This document shows positions 8,385 to 14,901 of a stretch of DNA of 64,000 nucleotides, piece after piece; positions within the stretch are counted from its first letter, which is position 1, and each line of letters opens with the position of its first letter. Source of the DNA: Sva-07 sp963828415 (lineage in GTDB: Bacteria > Actinomycetota > Acidimicrobiia > Acidimicrobiales > Ilumatobacteraceae); the NCBI GenBank assembly GCA_963828415.1, contig CAWHEI010000004.1:159348-223347 (forward strand), written 5' to 3'. The notes beneath the pieces were generated by a model. That model was not told where the DNA came from. It saw nothing but the letters and a program-made list of their open reading frames with translations, and searched no databases. Position numbers and translations under genes: made by a program.

Positions 8385-8521
8385 GCGAGATCTCCTGCGG
8401 TGGCGAGTTCGGCGGGACGGGCAACGGCCGAGGCGGCGTCGACCGGAGAGGTCGGCGAGGTGGACGACGCGGTGCGGGGCACGGCGACCGGCGTGCTCGT
8501 GCTCAACAGCCATGCGTACAC
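8381..8521 (-). CDS. Possible small protein between dabB and dabA
   Basis: A 46-codon open frame from GTG 8521 to a TGA that overlaps the dabA start (ATGA). It fills most of the 153-base gap between the dabB stop and the dabA ATG. The predicted peptide is Ala/Thr/Ser/Pro-rich after VYAWLLSTSTP and matches nothing I know. The ATGA overlap and high-GC third positions support it. The composition is close to what any frame of this GC-rich DNA would give, so it may be only a leader. Confidence 0.25.
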   Translation of the reverse strand: MYAWLLSTSTPVAVPRTASSTSPTSPVDAASAVARPAELATAGDLA

Positions 8522-8537
8522 CTGGCGTCGCAGCGCA

Positions 8538-10028
8538 TCACCGCGCTGGACCAGGGGCGAGGGTGATGGTCGCGACGACGGCACCGATCGCCGTGAGGAC
8601 CGCCACGACCCACAGCGGCCCGACAGCCGCAGGTACGTCGTACGGCACGACGTCGGCGACGAATCCTTCGAACAGTGCGATGCCACCCACGTAGGCGAAC
8701 GTCGCCACGACGGCACCAGCGATGGCCATGGCGATCGTGCGCAGGGCTGCGAAGGGGGCTGCCGACATCCAGCCGTTGGCTGCGCGGCCGACCGACAGCG
8801 CACCGAACACGACGATCAGGATCGTGGCCGATGCGGTCAGGTGCGGATCGATGATCCACAGGGCCAGAGCGAAGGCAGCGAGCGGTGCCAGCAGGCCGAC
8901 GGCAACACGCGTCGCCGGCGATCGCAGGACTGCCTCGTCCGCTCGTCCGAGGTGAGGGCGCCGTGTCTGGCGGCTGTGCGCCGAGATCGCACCGCCGGCA
9001 CCGAGGAACATCGCCGCCTTGTAGAGGGCGTGGCCGACGATGTGGAACAGGGCGGCGGCGAAGGCGCCGACGCCGAGCTGTACGACCATGAAGCCCATCT
9101 GCCCGGACGTCGACCAGACCAGACCGCCCTTCACGTCGGTGCGCACGAGCATGATTGCGGTTGCGAAGAGTGCGGTGGCGATGCCGACGGCGAAGGCCAC
9201 CGCCATCGCGCTGACCGACGAGGCGAACACCGTCGAGAATCGGATGAGCAGCACGCCGGCACCGTTGATCACGCCGGCGTGCAGCAACGCCGACACCGGC
9301 GTCGGCGCGGCGAGCGTGGACGGTAGCCAGGTGTGCAGTGGCACGAGCGCCGATCGTGCAACGCCGGCGACGACGAGACACACGGAAACCATCGTGAGCA
9401 CGCTGACCGAGCCGATCGACTCGGCATCGAGGGAGGCTGCGGCAGCTCCGATGTTGCGCAGGTCGAGGTCGCCGACGGCGACGATGGCGACGACGATCCC
9501 GAGCACCAGTGCCGCGTCACCGATCAGCAAGCTGCGCGCAGTCAGCCGCTGTGAACGCACCGCCGCGGCCCAGGGCGCCTTGTGGCCGAGGAGTGCGACG
9601 AGGGTGACGCTCGTCGCGACCCAGGCGACCAACAGGCCGGAACCTGTGGCCGCGACACCGACGAGCGCCGTGGCGCTGGCGAGTACAGCAGCGAGCATGT
9701 GGAAACGAGTGGCGCGAGGGTCTCCGAGCAACGAGCGCGAAGCGAACGATTGGACGATCAGGCCGACGAAGCTGGTGAGCAGCAGCAGGATCGCACCGAC
9801 CCGGTCGGCCATCAGCCCGACGATCGCAACTCCGTCGGAGTCGGTGATCACGGCGTCGACCGGGCCGTCGATACCCACCGAGACCAGCAGCACTGCGGCT
9901 CCGATCGTCGCCACAACACTCGCGGCGACGACGAGACGAGCAACGGTGCGAGGCGCCAGGCTGCCGAGTCGAATGACGAGCGCTGCGAGCAACGGCAGGG
10001 CGGGGACAGCGACGAGGACTCCAGACAT
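8538..10028 (-). CDS. dabB: DabB, NuoL/MrpA-type membrane subunit of the carbon pump
   Basis: A roughly 496-residue polytopic membrane protein of the proton-conducting NuoL/MrpA/NDH family. It has a long series of hydrophobic helices and the core segments ALLHAGVINGAGVLLIRF and STSGQMGFMVVQLGVGAFAAALFHIVGHALYKAAMFLGAG, where the last lysine and histidines are conserved proton-path residues. Paired with DabA it forms the DAB inorganic carbon transporter. ATG 10028 is preferred over GTG 10037; both lie very near an AT-rich stretch (10040-10095) shared with the divergent acyl-CoA ligase gene. Confidence 0.92.
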   Translation of the reverse strand: MSGVLVAVPALPLLAALVIRLGSLAPRTVARLVVAASVVATIGAAVLLVSVGIDGPVDAVITDSDGVAIVGLMADRVGAILLLLTSFVGLIVQSFASRSLLGDPRATRFHMLAAVLASATALVGVAATGSGLLVAWVATSVTLVALLGHKAPWAAAVRSQRLTARSLLIGDAALVLGIVVAIVAVGDLDLRNIGAAAASLDAESIGSVSVLTMVSVCLVVAGVARSALVPLHTWLPSTLAAPTPVSALLHAGVINGAGVLLIRFSTVFASSVSAMAVAFAVGIATALFATAIMLVRTDVKGGLVWSTSGQMGFMVVQLGVGAFAAALFHIVGHALYKAAMFLGAGGAISAHSRQTRRPHLGRADEAVLRSPATRVAVGLLAPLAAFALALWIIDPHLTASATILIVVFGALSVGRAANGWMSAAPFAALRTIAMAIAGAVVATFAYVGGIALFEGFVADVVPYDVPAAVGPLWVVAVLTAIGAVVATITLAPGPAR

Positions 10029-10203
10029 CGGCGTCACTCTAATACCGGAATTCTAATTCATACAACTAGAAATGTGTGAACGGATAAATATTTTGTGAGG
10101 AATGGTTCCAGTGCGACGTTGTCAGCCAGGACAGTTCGGGTTCTCCACGAACCTGCCGGGCTGGCACACTGCGGTCCAATCGATTGGCAAGGGGGCCCGA
10201 ATC

Positions 10204-11658
10204 GTGATCCTGTCGTTTCCTGCTCGGCTCGGCGCACTCGCGCAGGAGGCGCCCGACGCGCCCGCCGTCACGTGCAATGAGGTCACGCTCACGAGAGCGC
10301 AGCTCGACTCGCGATCGAATCGGCTCGCACACGAACTGCGTTCCCATGGGGTCGGCGAGGGTTCGTTCGTCACGGTCGCCGTGCCCAACTCGGTCGACTG
10401 GTTCGTTGCGTACGTGGCGTGCTGGAAGCTCGGTGCGATCCCGCAGCCGGTGTCGGCGAAGCTGCCGAGCCGCGAACTGGCAGCGATCGTCGAACTGGCA
10501 GGGTCGACCGTGGTCGTCGGTGCTCCCGACGAGGCGTTCGCTCTCCTGCCCGACTCGATCGTGCATCTACCGCTCGGCCACGAACCCCCTCCCCAGTTCA
10601 CCGACGAGGCGCTCCCCGACGCGGTCTCGCCGGCGTGGAAGGCACCGACGTCTGGCGGGTCGACCGGGCGTCCCAAGCTGATCGTGTCCGGCGACCCGGC
10701 CCTGTTCGACACCGAGGCGCCGCCGCCGTTGGCGATCATCCCCGGCGGCTGCATGCTCGTTCCCGGTCCGCTGTATCACAATGGTCCTGCCGTGTGGTCG
10801 TGCCAGGCACTGCTCCAGGGCAACCACGTCGTGGTGCTCCCCCGCTTCGATGCCGAGGCGGTGCTCGTGTCGATCGAACGCCACCGCGTCGACGTCGTCT
10901 ATCTCGTGCCGACGATGATGAAGCGGATCCTGCGCCTCGACGACGACGTCCGGCTGGGCTACGACGTGTCGTCGCTGCGGGTGGTGTGGCATCTCGCGGA
11001 GCCCTGCCCGCCGTGGTTGAAGGAGGCCTGGATCGACTGGCTCGGCGCCGAGCGGATCTTCGAGCTGTACGCCGGCACCGAGGCGCAGGCAGCGACCATC
11101 ATCACCGGCACGGAGTGGCTGGCTCACCGGGGTTCGGTCGGGCGGGTGTCGTCCGGCGAGATCAAGATCTGCGACGAGTTCGGCAACGACCTGCCGGTCG
11201 GCGAACAGGGCGAGGTGTGGATGCGGTCGTCACGCGAAGCGCCGACCTACCGTTACGTCGGCGCCGACGCACGCACGCTCGGAGACGGTTGGGAGTCGCT
11301 CGGCGACATGGGCTGGTTCGACGCCGACGGCTACCTGTATCTGGGCGATCGAGTCCAGGACATGATCCTGTCGGGCGGCGCGAACATCTATCCAGCTGAG
11401 GTCGAGGCGGCGATCGGAGAACATCCGGCCGTGCACTCGTGCGCGGTGATCGGACTGCCGAACGACGATCGCGGCAACGACGTGCATGCGATCGTCCAAG
11501 CCGATCCCGACGAGGTGACGGAGGCCGAACTCCTCGCGTTCCTCGCCGAACGACTGACGACCTACAAGTTGCCGCGGTCGATCGAGTTCGTCGACGAAGC
11601 CCTACGCGACGAGGCGGGCAAGGTGCGCCGCTCGACGCTGCGCGCCGAACGGATCTGA
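10204..11658 (+). CDS. AMP-binding acyl-CoA synthetase
   Basis: A 484-residue member of the ANL superfamily that activates a carboxylic acid with ATP and couples it to CoA. The ATP-binding P-loop is TSGGSTGRPKLI, the A5 motif is ELYAGTE, the A8 hinge is YLYLGDRVQDMILSGGANIYP, and the catalytic A10 lysine is in EAGKVRRS. The substrate may be a fatty, bile-acid-like or aromatic acid. GTG 10204 is chosen because a G-rich AAGGGGG site lies about ten bases upstream; ATG 10102 would add 34 residues that do not resemble the family. The enoyl-CoA hydratase gene follows after 47 bases, suggesting a small acyl-CoA catabolic operon. Confidence 0.9.
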   Translation: MILSFPARLGALAQEAPDAPAVTCNEVTLTRAQLDSRSNRLAHELRSHGVGEGSFVTVAVPNSVDWFVAYVACWKLGAIPQPVSAKLPSRELAAIVELAGSTVVVGAPDEAFALLPDSIVHLPLGHEPPPQFTDEALPDAVSPAWKAPTSGGSTGRPKLIVSGDPALFDTEAPPPLAIIPGGCMLVPGPLYHNGPAVWSCQALLQGNHVVVLPRFDAEAVLVSIERHRVDVVYLVPTMMKRILRLDDDVRLGYDVSSLRVVWHLAEPCPPWLKEAWIDWLGAERIFELYAGTEAQAATIITGTEWLAHRGSVGRVSSGEIKICDEFGNDLPVGEQGEVWMRSSREAPTYRYVGADARTLGDGWESLGDMGWFDADGYLYLGDRVQDMILSGGANIYPAEVEAAIGEHPAVHSCAVIGLPNDDRGNDVHAIVQADPDEVTEAELLAFLAERLTTYKLPRSIEFVDEALRDEAGKVRRSTLRAERI

Positions 11659-11705
11659 CCCGCCCGGGATCGTCGTCGGGAGCAGCCCCTGGTCATCATG
11701 GACCG

Positions 11706-12740
11706 ATGGCGATCCCCACCAACTCGTTCGACACCATCGAGGTCACCGAGGTCGATGACGGCATCGCGCTCGTCACGTTGAATCGGCCCGACCGACTCAA
11801 CGCGATCACCTCGACGATGGTCACCGAACTCGATCAGGTGGTGAGCGCCGTCGATCTCGACCAGCAGCTGCGGGCGGTGATCGTCACCGGCGCCGGCCGT
11901 GGGTTCTCCGCCGGGCTCGACCTACAGGACCAGGGCACGGCTCCGGGAGCCGACGGGGTGAGGCGCACGGTCGGCGCCTTCATGTGGCAGGACCACCTGG
12001 CCACGCTGCACGAACGCATCCACCGGTCGCGCAAACCTTGGATTGCTGCAGTCAACGGGCCGGCGGTCGGTGGCGGGTTCGCCCTGGGCCTGGCCTGCGA
12101 CATCCGGTTCGCGTCGAGCGCCGCCACGTTCGGAGCGGTCTTCCTGAAGATCGGCGTGTCGAACTGCGACATGGGCACCAGCTACTTCCTGCCACGCCTC
12201 GTCGGCGCATCACGCTCGGCCGAGCTGTTGCTGACGGCGCGCATCTTCGATGCCACCGAGGCCGAACGCATCGGGCTGGTCGCCGCCGTGGTCGAGCCCG
12301 ACCAACTGATCGACCGCGCCCTCGACACCGCCCGATTGATCCGAGCGAATGCGCCGTTCGCGACGTGGATGACCAAGGAGACGATGTGGCAGACGCTCGA
12401 CGCACCGTCGTTGCGTCACGCGCTCGACATCGAGAACCGCACGCAGATCATGTGCAGTGCCACCGGCGACACCACCGAAGCGCGCGCCGCCTTCATCGCG
12501 AAGCGGCGCCCCGGTCTGGAACGGGTCTCTGACCGGCCCGACCGAGGTCAGCGACCGGCGTCCTTCGCGCCGACGGCCCAGATCGGCTGGATCGGCTCGG
12601 TCGCGGGTGCGTGCGAGCCCGAGAGGAGGCGCCGCAGTGCCGAGATCATCTTGGCGCCTCGGGACTTCGCGACGTCGGCGGTGGCCCCGACGAAGTACTC
12701 GTCGACCGTGCTGTGGAACAGCTCGAGCCAGCGGTCGTAG
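11706..12740 (+). CDS. Enoyl-CoA hydratase/isomerase, C-terminus probably frameshifted
   Basis: A crotonase-fold enzyme: LVTLNRPDRLNAIT, the oxyanion-hole segment GRGFSAGLDL, then KPWIAAVNGPAVGGGFALGLACDIR and the C-terminal ATWMTKETMW and AFIAKRRP. It should hydrate 2-enoyl-CoA or isomerise a related thioester, next to an acyl-CoA ligase. As written the frame runs to 12740, giving 344 residues and overlapping the convergent haemoglobin gene by 193 bases. Family members are about 260-280 residues. Adding one C to the CCCC run at 12509-12512 would end the protein at 12532, before the neighbour. Confidence 0.88.
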   Translation: MAIPTNSFDTIEVTEVDDGIALVTLNRPDRLNAITSTMVTELDQVVSAVDLDQQLRAVIVTGAGRGFSAGLDLQDQGTAPGADGVRRTVGAFMWQDHLATLHERIHRSRKPWIAAVNGPAVGGGFALGLACDIRFASSAATFGAVFLKIGVSNCDMGTSYFLPRLVGASRSAELLLTARIFDATEAERIGLVAAVVEPDQLIDRALDTARLIRANAPFATWMTKETMWQTLDAPSLRHALDIENRTQIMCSATGDTTEARAAFIAKRRPGLERVSDRPDRGQRPASFAPTAQIGWIGSVAGACEPERRRRSAEIILAPRDFATSAVAPTKYSSTVLWNSSSQRS

Positions 12741-13018
12741 TGCGCCTGGCGAAACGGGGTGCGGGCGTGCACGGGTTCGTGCGCTCGGAGCGGGTTGGCG
12801 TCGTAGCCGCGCTCGCCGAGCAGTTGCCAGGCCCAGAAGTCGGTGAGGGTTTCGATGTGCGACGGCCAATCGACGCCGGCACGTGCGAAGATCGGGCCGA
12901 GCAGCTCGTCCATTGCGGCGTAGCGGTAGAACGATCGAACCAGCAGGTCGATGTCGTCGCGGTCGACGAGATCGTGGCGTTGGGCCAGCTCGTCGTCGGT
13001 GAGCGGGTGGACGATCAT
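12548..13018 (-). CDS. Group III-like truncated haemoglobin
   Basis: A 156-residue truncated globin. After a short N-terminal tail it has helix B with LVRSFYRYAAMDELLGPIFA, the segment WPSHIETLTDFWAWQLLGERGYDANPLRAHEPVHARTPF, and the proximal-histidine helix around AHYDRWLELFHSTVDEYF. Such globins bind O2 or NO and are often found with NO-stress genes. Its ATG overlaps the stop of the RIC gene (ATGA), so it is the third cistron of the regulator-RIC-globin operon. A role in NO detoxification or sensing is inferred from that context. Confidence 0.88.
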   Translation of the reverse strand: MIVHPLTDDELAQRHDLVDRDDIDLLVRSFYRYAAMDELLGPIFARAGVDWPSHIETLTDFWAWQLLGERGYDANPLRAHEPVHARTPFRQAHYDRWLELFHSTVDEYFVGATADVAKSRGAKMISALRRLLSGSHAPATEPIQPIWAVGAKDAGR

Positions 13019-13725
13019 GCGCTGAGACGTCGCTCGACCTCGACGACGGCGGGGACCAACAGGTTGTTCTCCTTGTGGATGTGGAGATGGGTGTCGGCTT
13101 CGAGTTGTTCGAGACCGGCAAACAGGGCCGCATACGACTCGCAACCGTCGGCTGGCGGCTGATAGCCGTCGGTGAGCTGGCGGAGTTGGCGGAGCAGATC
13201 GCCGACGGTGTCGTGTTCGCTGAGCATCACCGAGATCCGATCGCGCAGCGACCCGTTGTGGAACGAGGAAGCGGTGCCAGCGATGGCGAGCTCGCGGATC
13301 ATCGGGAACACCTCGCGTTCCTCCGTCGTGAGGTGTGGTTCGAGATCGGCGCGAATCGTCGAGTAGCAGTCGTTGATCGCAGCGAGTTCCGGGTGTCGTT
13401 CACCGTGGACCGAGACAACCTTGTCGAGCAGTGCCGACAGACGTGGCATCTCGACCCACAGATACGCATGATGGGTTGCCTCGATGTGGTCGACCAGCTC
13501 GACGAGGCCCATCGTCGACCACGACTCGCTCGGGGACTCGGAGGACGCGACGGCCAGTTCGCCGATCACCGTTGCAACGTCGAGCCCGTTGGCGCGGCAT
13601 GCCGCTTCGAGCGTGGTGGAACCGCCACAGCAGTAGTCGAGGTCGCGCCGTTCGAGTTCGCGTGCGAGCGACGGATGGGTGGTGACGATGTCGGCGAGCG
13701 TGAAGGTTTCGGTGATCGCAGTCAT
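13015..13725 (-). CDS. Iron-sulfur cluster repair di-iron protein (RIC/YtfE/ScdA)
   Basis: A 236-residue RIC protein. The N-terminal ScdA-type domain has the C32-C33-G-G motif. A hemerythrin-like four-helix domain then supplies His/Glu ligands (VDHIEATHHAYLW, HGERHPELAAI, LEPHLTTEEREVFPMI, SEHDTVGDLL, THLHIHKENNLL). RIC proteins restore iron-sulfur clusters damaged by NO or peroxide, probably by donating iron. The start ATG 13725 overlaps the regulator stop and the 3' end overlaps the globin start, both as ATGA, which ties all three products to one transcript. Confidence 0.93.
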   Translation of the reverse strand: MTAITETFTLADIVTTHPSLARELERRDLDYCCGGSTTLEAACRANGLDVATVIGELAVASSESPSESWSTMGLVELVDHIEATHHAYLWVEMPRLSALLDKVVSVHGERHPELAAINDCYSTIRADLEPHLTTEEREVFPMIRELAIAGTASSFHNGSLRDRISVMLSEHDTVGDLLRQLRQLTDGYQPPADGCESYAALFAGLEQLEADTHLHIHKENNLLVPAVVEVERRLSA

Positions 13726-14423
13726 GAGTGGCTCCTTCGTGGTGTCGGATCTTCGATGGGTTGTCGGGTTTCTGCGTGGCAGCGCAGCACGCACTGAGCG
13801 TCACGCGGATCGTTGCGGACGAGCTCGTCCACGACGAGACCGCCCCAGGCAGCGGCGACGCCGCGGGCGATGCCGAGGTGGAGGCCGCACACGGTGTCGG
13901 GATCGACCACCGCAGTCGTCTCGAACGGGCACACATGCAGGACGATGTCCACCTCGTCGTCCCGCCGCGTCAACGTCGGTTCGAAGCCGAAGCGCGCCAT
14001 CTCCTCGACGAGAACGTCCGTGGCGCCGGCAGCCCGATCCGACGCGACAGCTGCGTCACCGATCGCTGCCCGACCCGCACGCTCACCGACGACGATCGGG
14101 GAATCACCGCTGCGGATGATCTCACTCATCAGTACGGTCAGTTGTTGGTACGGACCGACGACGCCCCAGCGGCTGTCGACGTTCGGCGCCACGGTGTACA
14201 CCAGCCGAGGACGACCACGTCCCTGCGGTTGCGCCGTCGCTTCCTCGACCAACCCTGCGTCGAGGAGTCGGCCGAGGTGCTGGCGAACGGCATTGTGGTG
14301 CAGGCCGACGTGGGCGGTCAGTTCCGCCACATCGACCGGTCGTCGCTGGGAAGCGACATAGCGGAAGATCGAGTGCCTGGTCGGATCACCGAGCGCCCGG
14401 GCCTGCACCTGTTGGGTGCTCAT
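13722..14423 (-). CDS. SufR-like winged-helix iron-sulfur regulator
   Basis: A 233-residue DNA-binding protein. An N-terminal winged helix (ARALGDPTRHSIFRYVASQ, VAELTAHVGLHHNAVRQHLGRLLDAGLVEE) is followed by a C-terminal sensory domain with cysteines in HVCPFE, VCGLHLG and QCVLRCH, the spacing used by SufR-type proteins to hold an oxygen- or NO-labile cluster. It is the first gene of the RIC-globin operon, so it probably represses or activates its own operon in response to cluster damage. The AT-rich region just upstream (14483-14515) is the likely operator. Confidence 0.85.
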   Translation of the reverse strand: MSTQQVQARALGDPTRHSIFRYVASQRRPVDVAELTAHVGLHHNAVRQHLGRLLDAGLVEEATAQPQGRGRPRLVYTVAPNVDSRWGVVGPYQQLTVLMSEIIRSGDSPIVVGERAGRAAIGDAAVASDRAAGATDVLVEEMARFGFEPTLTRRDDEVDIVLHVCPFETTAVVDPDTVCGLHLGIARGVAAAWGGLVVDELVRNDPRDAQCVLRCHAETRQPIEDPTPRRSHS

Positions 14424-14482
14424 CGGACGACTATCCGGGTCGGCAGCAGTGGCTTCGACATGTCACGAGAATATCGGCGACC

Positions 14483-14515
14483 TTGATTAAATCTACATAT
14501 CACTGTATTAATTAA
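14483..14515. promoter_or_regulatory. Divergent promoter/operator of the NO-defence region
   Basis: A sharply AT-rich stretch between the divergent regulator gene (start 14423) and the HMA-like gene (start 14519). It contains TTGATTAAAT and ATTAATTAA separated by 14 bases, an imperfect dyad. Surrounding DNA is very GC-rich, so this stands out as promoter and probable binding site of the SufR-like regulator. The HMA-like ATG lies three bases beyond it, implying a leaderless or nearly leaderless mRNA. Confidence 0.6.
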
Positions 14516-14518
14516 GGG

Positions 14519-14890
14519 ATGCGAACCCTGATCCAACTGCACAATGCCAACTGCGCCGAGTGTCTCAACGCCATCCAGGATCAACTCCGAGATCTGCCCC
14601 GAGTCCGTGCGGTCCGCCTCGATGCCGCGCACGGATGCATCCAGGTCGACCACGACCACGACGACTCAGATGTGATCGTGGAGCTGCTGCGCGGCTCGCT
14701 ACGCGGCTGGCAGGTCGCCGGAAACGGGGAGATCGTGCAGGTGCCAGAAACACCCGAACTCGCCCATGTGTGTCGGTTGGCCGGCGACGGGTCCACGACG
14801 CCACGGCCTGCGAACGAACTCGGTGGTGAGTCGCCCTGTTTCGCCCACCTGCTCGACGACGCAGAACTTCGGGCCGACTGGTCGCACTGA
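14519..14890 (+). CDS. HMA-like CxxC protein
   Basis: A 123-residue protein whose first 65 residues resemble a heavy-metal-associated (HMA) domain: LIQLHNANCAECLNAIQDQL has the CxxC metal site, followed by VRAVRLDAAHGCIQVDHDHDDSDVIVELL, the beta-alpha-beta continuation. The C-terminal half has a VCRLAGDG segment and two more isolated cysteines. It could bind copper or another soft metal. It is divergent from the regulator-RIC-globin operon and shares its AT-rich control region, so it is probably part of the same NO or metal stress response. Confidence 0.7.
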   Translation: MRTLIQLHNANCAECLNAIQDQLRDLPRVRAVRLDAAHGCIQVDHDHDDSDVIVELLRGSLRGWQVAGNGEIVQVPETPELAHVCRLAGDGSTTPRPANELGGESPCFAHLLDDAELRADWSH

Positions 14891-14901
14891 GTCAGAGTTC
14901 G

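Noticed and set aside
5718..9326. A 1202-codon plus-strand open frame across dabA and dabB.
   Set aside because: It is antisense to two strongly recognised genes. Its composition (Arg, Asp, Gly, His) is the usual shadow of GC-rich coding DNA.
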